Shown: piece after piece, positions 1 to 5,221 of the stretch
Position numbering within the stretch: the stretch's first letter is position 1
Layout of the letters: each line of letters begins with the position of its first letter
Assembly (NCBI GenBank): GCA_022710245.1
Contig: JAKLHH010000648.1
Location: 1-5,221, forward strand
Length of the DNA stretch: 5,221 nt
Direction of reading: 5' to 3'
From: Myxococcota bacterium
GTDB taxonomy: Bacteria > Myxococcota > Polyangia > GCA-2747355 > JAKLHH01
The notes under the pieces: generated by a model
The model's database searches: none
Told to the model about the DNA's origin: nothing
What the model saw: only the letters and a program-made list of their open reading frames with translations
Translations under genes and position numbers: made by a program

Positions 1-167
1 CCGATCACGATCTCCTCGGCGCCGAGGCTGACCGCGCGCCCCATGTCAGCTCCCTCGATCACCACCAGCTGGCAGCGCGAGGCCCCCGCGCCTCCGGCGC
101 CGGCCGGGAGCGCCTCGCCGTGGACGGTGGCCACCGTCGAGCTGCTATCGGAAGAACACGGAGGCAT
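1..167 (-). CDS. FHA-domain protein, N-terminal part only (runs off the left edge)
   Basis: Reading the minus strand from the ATG at 167-165 gives 55 codons open to the window edge. Residues about 1-30 are a Ser/Ala/Gly-rich, probably flexible leader. Residues 33-55 read QLVVIEGADMGRAVSLGAEE followed by IVI and then G; this matches the first two strands of FHA domains (pattern L-x-V/I-x-x-G-x-D-x-G-R-x-x-x-L, then V/I-I-G). FHA domains bind phosphothreonine peptides, and in myxobacteria this N-terminal form often precedes a sigma-54 activator or other output domain, which lies outside the window. ATG 167 is preferred because GGGAG sits 8 bases upstream; in-frame ATGs at 182 and 212 have no comparable site. 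The gene is divergent from a Ser/Thr kinase, which fits a phosphosignalling role. The FHA call is from pattern only, and the conserved G-R and S-x-x-H segments are not visible. Confidence 0.68.
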   Translation of the reverse strand, partial: MPPCSSDSSSTVATVHGEALPAGAGGAGASRCQLVVIEGADMGRAVSLGAEEIVI

Positions 168-215
168 CCCTCGAGCTCCCATTCTATACTGTCGCGTCGT
201 CGGCCGGAGCATACC
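168..215. promoter_or_regulatory. Divergent promoter region between FHA gene and kinase gene
   Basis: Only 48 bases separate the two start codons, so the promoters must overlap each other or the coding ends. On the plus strand TATACT at 185-190 matches a -10 box in five of six positions and would place a transcript start about 20 bases before the kinase ATG, but no good -35 box lies 16-18 bases upstream. GGAG at 206-209, six bases before ATG 216, is the kinase ribosome binding site. On the minus strand GGGAG at 176-180 serves the FHA gene. The core promoter assignment is weak; the ribosome sites are clearer. Confidence 0.4.
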
Positions 216-1136
216 ATGAGCGACGCTCTCTCCCCCTCGCCGCCCCGCGCGCTCGGCCCCTACCGCCTGCTCCGCCGCCTGGGCGTGGGCGGGATGGCCG
301 AGGTGTTCCTGGCCGTCGCCCACGGCGCGAGCGGCTTCGAGAAGCGAGTCGCGCTGAAGGCGCTGCTCCCCGAGCTGCGCGAGAACCCGCGGCTGCAGCG
401 GCTGCTGATAGAGGAGGCGCGGCTCGGCGCGCGGCTCCAGCACCGCAACCTGGTGCAGGTCCACGACCTGGCCGTCGCCGACGGCGTCTACTTCCTGCGC
501 CTCGACTACGTGGACGGCGCCGACCTGCACGCCCTCCTCGCCGGCGGCCTGCCCTCGCCGGGGCTGGCGCTGCTGATCGCCGAGGAGGTGGTGCTCGCGC
601 TGGCCTACCTCCACGCGGCGACGGACGACGGCGGGCGTCCGCTCGGCCTGGTGCACCGCGACGTCAGCCCCACCAACGTCCTGCTCTCGCGCGCGGGCGA
701 GGTGAAGCTCTCCGACTTCGGCGTCACAAAGGCGACGCTCCTCGAGGGCATCACGCAGGCGAACGTGCGGAAGGGGAAGTACGCGTACATGTCGCCGGAG
801 CAGGTCGGCGGGGAGCCGCTCACCGCGCGGAGCGACCAGTTCGGGCTCGGCGTGACCCTCGTCGAGCTCCTCCTCGGCGAGCGCCCCTACGACGGCGAGA
901 CGCCGCTCGAGACGATGGACCGCGTGCGGGCCGCCGAGCCGCCGGCGCTCCCGGGGCTGGACGACGAGCTCCGCGCGCTGATCCTCCGCTGCCTCGCTCG
1001 CGCGCCGCGTGACCGCTTCGAGGACGACGAGGCGCTCCGAGGGGAGATCGCGGCCTGCCGGGCGGCGCGCCCCGCCTCACACGCGGAGCTGGCGCGCTGG
1101 GTGCGCGAGCGCTGCGCGGCGACGGGGAGCATGTAG
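216..1136 (+). CDS. Ser/Thr protein kinase, soluble catalytic domain
   Basis: This 306-residue protein is essentially a bare Hanks-type kinase domain that phosphorylates Ser/Thr from ATP. Visible motifs in order are the glycine loop GVGGMAEVF (23-31), the ATP lysine K48 in VALK, the helix-C glutamate (E66 or E67), the catalytic loop HRDVSPTN (147-154, base D149, metal ligand N154), DFG (167-169), the activation segment ending MSPEQ (192-196), D207 of the SDQFG motif, and R267 near the end of the C-lobe. The catalytic loop has Ser where most kinases have Lys, a variant common in myxobacterial kinases. No transmembrane segment or sensor domain follows, so it should be cytoplasmic. ATG 216 is chosen over an in-frame GTG at 120 because GGAG lies six bases upstream, homology begins at residue 14, and the longer version would overlap the FHA gene. 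All key residues are present, so it is predicted active. The partner and substrate are unknown; the divergent FHA protein is a candidate. Confidence 0.94.
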   Translation: MSDALSPSPPRALGPYRLLRRLGVGGMAEVFLAVAHGASGFEKRVALKALLPELRENPRLQRLLIEEARLGARLQHRNLVQVHDLAVADGVYFLRLDYVDGADLHALLAGGLPSPGLALLIAEEVVLALAYLHAATDDGGRPLGLVHRDVSPTNVLLSRAGEVKLSDFGVTKATLLEGITQANVRKGKYAYMSPEQVGGEPLTARSDQFGLGVTLVELLLGERPYDGETPLETMDRVRAAEPPALPGLDDELRALILRCLARAPRDRFEDDEALRGEIAACRAARPASHAELARWVRERCAATGSM

Positions 1137-1140
1137 CTCG

Positions 1141-1262
1141 GCCGGCGGGTTGCAGAGCGGCGGGACCAGGCATGGGAGCTCGTCCGGCCAGCCACTGTCG
1201 GGCCGAGGCATGCAGCTGTCGTCGCAGATCGCGTTCAGGCAGACCTGCGTCGCCGCAGAGCA
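1141..1262 (-). pseudogene. Decayed partial copy of the Cys-rich lipoprotein gene at 1696-2277
   Basis: A 27-base stretch at 1207-1233 is identical to 2003-2029 inside the intact Cys-rich lipoprotein gene, in the same orientation. After two mismatches, eight more bases match, and a further eight-base match at 1253-1260 pairs with 2048-2055 only if one base is inserted in this copy. Read on the minus strand the copy encodes LCGDA in one frame and VCLNAICDDSCMPR in the next, against CGDGLCLRAICDDSCMPR in the intact protein, so the reading frame is broken by a +1 shift. No start codon, lipoprotein signal or matching C-terminal half is present; on the low-coordinate side the similarity fades into PDSGWPDELPCLVPPLCNPP. 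It begins almost at the kinase stop codon. The outer limits are approximate. It could alternatively be a remnant of a diverged paralogue rather than of a recent duplication. Confidence 0.72.
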
Positions 1263-1275
1263 CCATGGTGGGCCC

Positions 1276-1305
1276 TTGACTATGCGCTGAGCTCGGTGTT
1301 GTCAT
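1276..1305 (+). promoter_or_regulatory. Candidate promoter for the small Cys-rich lipoprotein gene
   Basis: TTGACT at 1276-1281 matches the -35 consensus in five of six positions, and TGTCAT at 1300-1305 matches the -10 box in four of six, with an 18-base spacer. This would start transcription about 15 bases before ATG 1327. The call is from pattern alone, and such matches are not rare, though they are less expected in DNA this GC-rich. Confidence 0.3.
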
Positions 1306-1326
1306 GTCGCTTCGGGACCCCTTCGT

Positions 1327-1653
1327 ATGCGCGCTCTCCATCCATGCAATGCGGCGAGCCGGCTGATCCTGGTCGTGCTGATTCTGTCGTCGTGCAGTGA
1401 AGATCCGAACTCGAGCGACAAGGCCTATTGCGCGTTGTTCGCCAAGCGCATCGACGCGTGCTTCCCGCTGTCGAGGGAACGTACTGTCGAGCAGGAGGCG
1501 GCTCGGTGCCTGGGCGGCCGGACGATGGCGCGCAAGCTCGGGCAATGGGATGACAGTGCGCGGCGCGAGCTGGTCCAGTGCCTGTCGAAGCAGAGCTGCG
1601 ACGAGGTCTCGGATTGTATGCATGTGCGCCGCGCCCCCAAGCCGCCGCGGTAG
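1327..1653 (+). CDS. Small six-cysteine lipoprotein, function unknown
   Basis: The 108-residue product starts with a type II (lipoprotein) signal peptide: R2, a hydrophobic core LILVVLIL (13-20), then the lipobox LSSC with C23 as the lipidated residue. The mature part after a short SEDPNSS tether has six cysteines (C35, C45, C61, C85, C91, C97), an even number consistent with three disulfides in the periplasm or at the outer surface. The order is YC-x9-C-x15-C, a conserved-looking W74, then C-x5-C-x5-C and a basic, proline-rich tail. I recognise the style (small Cys-rich lipoproteins that are frequent in myxobacteria) but no named family. ATG 1327 is the only start giving the signal peptide; GGGA at 1314-1317 is a weak ribosome site with a nine-base spacer. 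It converges on the next gene with 42 bases between stops. No enzyme motif is visible. Confidence 0.8.
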   Translation: MRALHPCNAASRLILVVLILSSCSEDPNSSDKAYCALFAKRIDACFPLSRERTVEQEAARCLGGRTMARKLGQWDDSARRELVQCLSKQSCDEVSDCMHVRRAPKPPR

Positions 1654-1695
1654 CGGTCAGGCAACGACGAGGAGGCCTGAGCGCAAACCCCGGGG

Positions 1696-2277
1696 CTAGT
1701 TGCACACCTGCGCGACGAGATCCGCGCCGTCCTTCGGCCAGACGGAGGTGGTGCCGGCGCAGCCGTTCGAGCAGGTGGTCTTGCAGGTGAAGGAAGCGAT
1801 CTGCTCCTGCCCGTTGCACTCGTAGTGCTCGTGCCAGTTGGCCTTGACGATGCCGTCGGTGCAGGTCGCCATGAACCCGCACTGGAAGGTGGAGACCTGC
1901 GCGCAGTCCGACGGGTAGCTCGGGACCGTGCAGGTCTGCACGGCGTCCATCGAAGGCCGTGAGTCCACCGGCGGCCGCACGTCGTCGGTGCGCCAGTCGC
2001 GGGGCATGCAGCTGTCGTCGCAGATCGCGCGCAGGCAGAGACCATCCCCGCAGAGGGTGCAGTGGCAGCCGCACTGGTAGGCGCGCGCCGAGCAACCCAC
2101 GTTGCCCGTGCACTCGTGGTCGTGGGACGGAGAGCGGTAGAGCGGACCCGCGTCGCCGCAGACGGAGGGCATGTGCTGCTCGCCGCTCCCGCCATCGGCT
2201 GGCTCGGGGCCGAGGGCGCGGTTCCCGCAGCTCGCCAGCAACGCGAGGGCAGCGACCATGGGCAGGCGATGAGCCAT
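1696..2277 (-). CDS. Cys-rich secreted lipoprotein (20 cysteines), function unknown
   Basis: The 193-residue product has a short signal MAHRLPMVAALALLASC with lipobox LASC, so C17 should be lipidated and the protein anchored in the envelope. A Gly/Pro/Glu/Asp tether (18-35) follows. Nineteen further cysteines fall in two clusters: residues 40-90 with the dense run C-x-C-x-C-x2-CGDGLC-x4-C-x3-C, and residues 116-192 with wider spacing, joined by a proline- and aspartate-rich linker (91-115). The CGDGxC part loosely recalls Cys-rich repeats found in myxobacterial surface proteins, but I cannot name a family. ATG 2277 is strongly supported by AAGGAG seven bases upstream and by the lipobox; the frame stays open far upstream of it only because of the base composition. 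An odd number of non-lipid cysteines (19) suggests one free thiol or an intermolecular bond. A broken partial copy lies at about 1141-1262. Confidence 0.85.
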   Translation of the reverse strand: MAHRLPMVAALALLASCGNRALGPEPADGGSGEQHMPSVCGDAGPLYRSPSHDHECTGNVGCSARAYQCGCHCTLCGDGLCLRAICDDSCMPRDWRTDDVRPPVDSRPSMDAVQTCTVPSYPSDCAQVSTFQCGFMATCTDGIVKANWHEHYECNGQEQIASFTCKTTCSNGCAGTTSVWPKDGADLVAQVCN

Positions 2278-2284
2278 CTGGCGT

Positions 2285-2290
2285 CTCCTT
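2285..2290 (-). promoter_or_regulatory. Ribosome binding site fixing the start of the Cys-rich lipoprotein
   Basis: On the minus strand AAGGAG lies seven bases before the ATG at 2277-2275. It is the best Shine-Dalgarno match in the window and decides between this start and the long open extension upstream. Confidence 0.8.
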
Positions 2291-2322
2291 GGTTGCTGTG
2301 AGGCACATTGCAACGGGCGGGC

Positions 2323-2337
2323 CGTCACCTGGTGACG
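2323..2337. promoter_or_regulatory. Perfect inverted repeat, candidate operator
   Basis: CGTCACC-T-GGTGACG has two perfect 7-base arms around one central base. It lies 45 bases upstream of the minus-strand Cys-rich lipoprotein start and about 200 bases upstream of the plus-strand propeller start, in the 262-base spacer between these divergent genes. A site of this size and symmetry suits a dimeric regulator, but no second copy was seen in the window and no convincing -35/-10 pair could be placed around it. It is too short-looped to be a good transcription terminator. The rest of the spacer shows nothing else I can support. Confidence 0.35.
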
Positions 2338-2539
2338 TGAGTTCAAATGGTTAGGCGGTGGCATGGGTGCCGATGTGTGCCAGCTCGCGACGTCGCGACG
2401 ACCCGGCAGGCGGCACAGACCGTGCCGCGCCGACTGGCCGCGCTCCGGCGGCCGATGGGCCGCTCCCACTACCCGCTGAAGAAGAACTCCGCACCTCTGT
2501 CCGACCTCGTGCGTGTCAGCCCGAAAGGGTGTGCACGAC

Positions 2540-4090
2540 ATGATCAGACTCTGGCTCGCTCTGCCCGCGTTGCTGGCCCTCGGACCGGCGGCGTGCTCGA
2601 ACAACTCCACCGCCGCGGACGCGCAGGTCGGCGACCTCCCGAGCGCCGAGGTGGTCCGCGCTGACGCCCCTGCCTCCTCCGACGCCCCCGCCGCCTCCGA
2701 CGGCGTGGCCGCCGACCGCCGCGCCGAGGCGAGCGCGCCCGACCAGAAGGTGGTCGTCGACTCTGGACCGCCTGGCAGCCACCTCTGGAGCAAGCGCCTC
2801 GGCGACACGAACGGGACCTCGATGCCCATGGAGGAGGCGCGGGCCATCGTCGCGGACGGCGCCGGGAACGTGATCCTCACCGGCAGCTTCGAGGACACCC
2901 TCGACCTCGGGGGCGGCGCGCTGAAGAGCGCGGGCGGCAGCGACATCTTCATCGCCAAGCTCGACCCCACGGGCAAGCCCCTCTGGGGCAAGCGCTTTGG
3001 CGACAACGGCGACTACCAGCAGGGGAACGCGGTGGCCGTGGACAAGTCCGGCAACATCATCGTCGCCGGCCAGTTCGAGGGCACGGTCAACTTCGGCGGC
3101 CAGGACCTGAAGAGCTCCGGCCAGGGCGACCTCTTCGTGGTCAAGCTCGACCCGAGCGGCAAGCACCTCTGGAGCAAGAGCTTCGGTGACGCCGAGGACT
3201 ACCAGCTGGCGCGCGCGGTGGCCACGAACAGCGCCGGCGACGTGATGATCGCGGGGGACTACTACGGCAGCCTCAACTTCGGCAGCGGCGCCCTGACCGC
3301 CGCGGGCGTCTCCGATATCTTCGTCGCCAAGCTCGACAAGGACGGCAAGCTCCTCTGGGGCAAGAGCTTCGGCGACGACGTGATCCAGAGCTGCAAGGCG
3401 ATGGACGTCGACGGGCAGGGCAACATCGTCCTCGCGGGCGAGTTCGGCGGCACCCTCAGCTTCGGCGGCGCGGCCAGCGTCAAGAGCGCCGGCGGCAGAG
3501 ACATCTTCGTCGCCAAGCTGGACGGCAGCGGCAGCCCGCTCTGGGCCAAGCGCGCTGGCGACAGCTCCACCTACCAGTACGTCGCCGCGCTGCGCGTCGA
3601 CGGCGCCGGCGGCGTGCTCGTCACCGGCGAGTACGAGAGCACGGTCAACTTCGGCGGCAGCGACCTGAAGAGCGCTGGCTCGCGAGACATCTACCTGGCC
3701 AAGCTCGACGCCAGCGGCGCGCACCTCTGGAGCAAGCAGCTCGGCGACAGCTCGCCGCAGCACGCCTACTCGCTCGCGGTCGACGGGGCTGGCAGCGTGA
3801 TCATAGGCGGCACCTTCAAGGGGACGATGGACTTCGGCGGTGGAGCCCTGAGCTCGCCCAACCAGACCTACGTGATGTACCTCGCCAAGCTCGACGGCAC
3901 CGGCAAGCACGTCTGGAGCAAGAAGCTCGGCGACGCGGGCGATCTGTCCCCCAACGCGCTCGCCACCGACGCCGCCGGCGGCGTGCTCGTCACGGGGCGC
4001 TTCTGGGGCAGCGTCGACTTCGGCGGCGGCGCGCTCTCCGCGACCCCGGACGGCAACTACGACGTCTTCGTGGCCAAGCTCGCGCCCTGA
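2540..4090 (+). CDS. Lipoprotein with seven-bladed SBBP-type beta-propeller
   Basis: The 516-residue product begins MIRLWLALPALLALGPAAC, a lipoprotein signal with C19 as the probable lipidated residue; proline at -3 makes the lipobox (PAAC) slightly unusual. Residues 20-80 are an Ala/Asp/Ser/Pro-rich, probably disordered tether. From W83 to the C-terminus run seven repeats with Trp at 83, 149, 211, 273, 335, 397 and 459, that is, spacings of 66 and then 62 five times in a row. Each repeat reads W-[SGA]-K-x2-GD, then G-x-G-N/G-x-hydrophobic, G-x-F/Y-x-x-[TS]-hydrophobic-x-[FL]-G, and ends D-[IVL]-[FY]-x-[AV]-KL. This matches the SBBP (beta-propeller repeat) type and predicts one closed seven-bladed propeller displayed on the envelope. 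No catalytic motif is visible; binding of a protein or carbohydrate is an inference. ATG 2540 is preferred over an in-frame GTG at 2513 because it puts the signal peptide at the N-terminus; AAAGGG at 2524-2529 is a modest ribosome site with a 10-base spacer. Confidence 0.9.
   Translation: MIRLWLALPALLALGPAACSNNSTAADAQVGDLPSAEVVRADAPASSDAPAASDGVAADRRAEASAPDQKVVVDSGPPGSHLWSKRLGDTNGTSMPMEEARAIVADGAGNVILTGSFEDTLDLGGGALKSAGGSDIFIAKLDPTGKPLWGKRFGDNGDYQQGNAVAVDKSGNIIVAGQFEGTVNFGGQDLKSSGQGDLFVVKLDPSGKHLWSKSFGDAEDYQLARAVATNSAGDVMIAGDYYGSLNFGSGALTAAGVSDIFVAKLDKDGKLLWGKSFGDDVIQSCKAMDVDGQGNIVLAGEFGGTLSFGGAASVKSAGGRDIFVAKLDGSGSPLWAKRAGDSSTYQYVAALRVDGAGGVLVTGEYESTVNFGGSDLKSAGSRDIYLAKLDASGAHLWSKQLGDSSPQHAYSLAVDGAGSVIIGGTFKGTMDFGGGALSSPNQTYVMYLAKLDGTGKHVWSKKLGDAGDLSPNALATDAAGGVLVTGRFWGSVDFGGGALSATPDGNYDVFVAKLAP
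2786..4087 (+). repeat. Seven tandem coding repeats, about 186 bases each
   Basis: The Trp codons that open each propeller blade lie at 2786, 2984, 3170, 3356, 3542, 3728 and 3914. After a first unit of 198 bases, every complete interval is exactly 186 bases, and the last unit ends with the gene. Similarity is visible in the DNA as well as the protein, strongest around the segment encoding AKLD-x-x-G-x-x-L-W-x-K. Units differ from one another throughout, so this is an established repeat protein gene and not a freshly expanded array. Confidence 0.88.
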
Positions 4091-4113
4091 GGCTTTGCCG
4101 ACTTCGTCGCCGT

Positions 4114-4133
4114 CACCGGTCAGGACGGTGTTT
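4114..4133 (+). terminator. Weak hairpin with short T run after the propeller gene
   Basis: CACCG at 4114-4118 can pair with CGGTG at 4126-4130 across a seven-base loop, followed by TTTGT. The stem is only five base pairs and the T run is short, so it is at best a weak intrinsic terminator; read-through into the hydrolase gene 85 bases after the propeller stop is possible. Confidence 0.22.
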
Positions 4134-4175
4134 GTCCTTGCCGGCGTCGGGGCTTTCGCGGTCTGCTGCGAGCGC

Positions 4176-5221
4176 ATGAAGACGCGAAACCCCGTCGACG
4201 ACCTGCGCGCCGCGATCCGGCTGGCGACCGAGGCGACGAAGCACGTGACCACGGTGGCAGAGACGATGCACACCACCATCGGCGGTGGGCCCGACGTCCT
4301 CGGGCGGCCGCTCGGCGGCGCCGCCGACCTCTTCGCGGGCCTCGTCTACGGCGGTGTCCGCCGCGTGACGCAGCTCGTGGGGAGCGGGATCGACCTGGCG
4401 CTGGCGCCGCTCGGGCCGCTGGGGCCGCTCCTGGGCAAGGCCCGACTCGGGGCCGAGGCCGAGGGCGTGCTCGCCGTGGTCAACGGCGTGCTGGGCGACC
4501 ACCTGCAGGAGACCGGCAGCTCGCTCGCCCTCGAGATGCAGCTGCGCGTGGACGGATCGGCCCTGGTCGTCGAACGGGAGCCGCTGCGCGCGGCGTTGCC
4601 CCAAGCTGGCGGCAGGCTGCTCGTCCTCGTCCACGGCAGCTGCATGAACGACCGCCAGTGGCGGCGCGCGGGCCACGACCACGGCGCCGCGCTGGCGGGC
4701 GACCTCGGGTACGCCGCGGTCCACCTGCTCTACAACAGCGGGCTGCACATCTCGACCAGCGGGCACGCCCTGGCCGCGCTGCTCGAGCGCCTGGTCGCCG
4801 AGTGGCCTGTCCCGGTCGAGGAGCTGGTGCTGCTCGGCCACAGCATGGGCGGCCTCGTGGCGCGGAGCGCCTGCCACGCGGCGGAGGTCGCCGGGCACTC
4901 GTGGCGCGCCGGGCTCCGCCGCCTCGTCTGCCTCGGCACCCCCCACCACGGCGCGCCCTTCGAGCGCGGCGGGAACCTGGCGGAGGTGCTCCTCGGCGTC
5001 AGTCGCTACAGCGCGCCCCTCGCGCCGCTGGGGAAGCTCCGCAGCGCAGGGATCACCGACCTGCGCTTCGGCAACACGCTCGACGAGCACTGGGCCGGGC
5101 GCGATCGCTTCGCGCACGGCGCCGATCCGCGGTCTCCGCTGCCGCTCCCCGACGGCGTGGCCTGCTTCGCGATCGCCGGGACGACGCAGCGGGAGCCGGG
5201 GGGCGCGCTCCCCGGCGACGG
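4176..5221 (+). CDS. Alpha/beta-hydrolase, lipase/PGAP1-like, 3' end missing
   Basis: The frame is open from ATG 4176 to the window edge (348 codons). Residues 1-120 are an N-terminal region of predicted helices with Gly- and Leu-rich stretches (for example IDLALAPLGPLGPLLG at 72-87). The hydrolase core starts near residue 147: a hydrophobic strand into the oxyanion motif LVHGSCMND (151-159), the nucleophile elbow GHSMGG with Ser223 (221-226), then LGTPHHGAP (253-261), a segment typical of bacterial lipases and PGAP1-like esterases. The reaction is presumably hydrolysis of an ester, perhaps a lipid; the substrate cannot be told. Catalytic Asp and His are expected past or near the right edge and are not seen. 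ATG 4176 has only a weak upstream GAG; an in-frame GTG at 4128 would add a hydrophobic leader (VFVLAGVGAFAVCCER) but its ribosome site is too close, so export is unresolved. The gene follows the propeller gene by 85 bases on the same strand. Confidence 0.86.
   Translation, partial: MKTRNPVDDLRAAIRLATEATKHVTTVAETMHTTIGGGPDVLGRPLGGAADLFAGLVYGGVRRVTQLVGSGIDLALAPLGPLGPLLGKARLGAEAEGVLAVVNGVLGDHLQETGSSLALEMQLRVDGSALVVEREPLRAALPQAGGRLLVLVHGSCMNDRQWRRAGHDHGAALAGDLGYAAVHLLYNSGLHISTSGHALAALLERLVAEWPVPVEELVLLGHSMGGLVARSACHAAEVAGHSWRAGLRRLVCLGTPHHGAPFERGGNLAEVLLGVSRYSAPLAPLGKLRSAGITDLRFGNTLDEHWAGRDRFAHGADPRSPLPLPDGVACFAIAGTTQREPGGALPGD

Noticed and set aside
120..215. Kinase start at GTG 120
   Set aside because: The added 32 residues have no kinase similarity, overlap the divergent FHA gene and lack a good ribosome site; ATG 216 has GGAG six bases upstream.
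820..1623. 267-codon minus-strand open frame across the kinase end and the small lipoprotein
   Set aside because: It is antisense to two supported genes; the product is Arg/Ala/Pro-rich and unlike any protein. It does pass through the duplicated Cys-rich fragment, partly in a shifted frame, which helped reveal that the fragment is broken.
1684..1703. CCCCGGGG palindrome between the convergent stops as a bidirectional terminator
   Set aside because: There is no loop between the arms and no T run on either side, so it cannot form a usual intrinsic terminator.
1425..2306. 293-codon minus-strand open frame overlapping the Cys-rich lipoprotein
   Set aside because: It is a shifted-frame reading of the same DNA, with Ser/Arg/Ala-rich sequence and no signal peptide; the other frame has a lipobox, an ordered cysteine pattern and a strong ribosome site.
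2347..2664. 105-codon plus-strand open frame between the divergent lipoprotein genes
   Set aside because: It overlaps the propeller gene start by over 120 bases in another frame, is Arg-rich, and has no motif or ribosome site of note.
2278..3006. Upstream extension of the Cys-rich lipoprotein frame to a start at 3006
   Set aside because: It would overlap the propeller gene and bury the lipoprotein signal. The AAGGAG site and lipobox fix the start at 2277.
2516..4279. 587-codon open frame on the minus strand across the propeller gene
   Set aside because: It is antisense to a repeat protein with strong codon bias. The repeated codons and scarcity of A/T keep the opposite frame open; its product is a monotonous Ala/Glu/Val/Asp sequence with no domain, and it runs over the propeller stop.
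4113..5117. 334-codon minus-strand open frame opposite the hydrolase
   Set aside because: The plus strand encodes clear hydrolase motifs here (GHSMGG, LGTPHHG), and the minus product is a low-complexity Ala/Arg/Gln/Val sequence without recognisable motifs.

Overview
The window is very GC-rich DNA with strong G/C bias at third codon positions. It looks like a chromosome segment from a myxobacterium or a related member of the Myxococcota (Deltaproteobacteria-like). The inference rests on gene content: a Ser/Thr kinase with the HRDVSPTN catalytic loop common in that group, a divergent FHA-domain gene, Cys-rich lipoproteins with Asp/Ala/Ser-rich tethers, and an SBBP-type propeller lipoprotein. 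No taxonomic marker gene is present, so the placement is tentative.

Layout. The left edge (1-167, minus) holds the first 55 codons of a gene whose encoded N-terminus looks like the start of an FHA domain. A Ser/Thr protein kinase catalytic domain (216-1136, plus) is transcribed away from it across a 48-base divergent promoter region. Immediately after the kinase stop lies a frameshifted minus-strand fragment (about 1141-1262) that duplicates part of an intact gene about 0.8 kb away. Next come a small six-cysteine lipoprotein (1327-1653, plus) and, tail to tail with it, the intact 193-residue lipoprotein with 20 cysteines (1696-2277, minus). A spacer of about 260 bases with a perfect 7-bp-arm inverted repeat separates that gene from a 516-residue lipoprotein (2540-4090, plus). 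Its tethered domain is seven near-exact repeats, predicted to be a seven-bladed beta-propeller. The right edge (4176-5221, plus) is the first 348 codons of an alpha/beta-hydrolase of the lipase/PGAP1-like type, cut off before its catalytic Asp and His can be seen.

How the parts may work together. The kinase and FHA gene form a plausible phosphosignalling pair, because FHA domains bind phosphothreonine. The middle of the window encodes three envelope lipoproteins (two Cys-rich, one propeller), as in accessory surface-protein regions of myxobacterial genomes. Nothing shows that these are functionally linked to the kinase; the genes change strand repeatedly and only the propeller and hydrolase genes are candidates for co-transcription. 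I saw no tRNA, rRNA, CRISPR array, insertion sequence or phage gene. The items most worth a second look are the duplicated and decayed Cys-rich fragment, the two unrecognised Cys-rich lipoproteins, and the near-perfect 62-residue periodicity of the propeller. I do not see a clear new multi-gene system.
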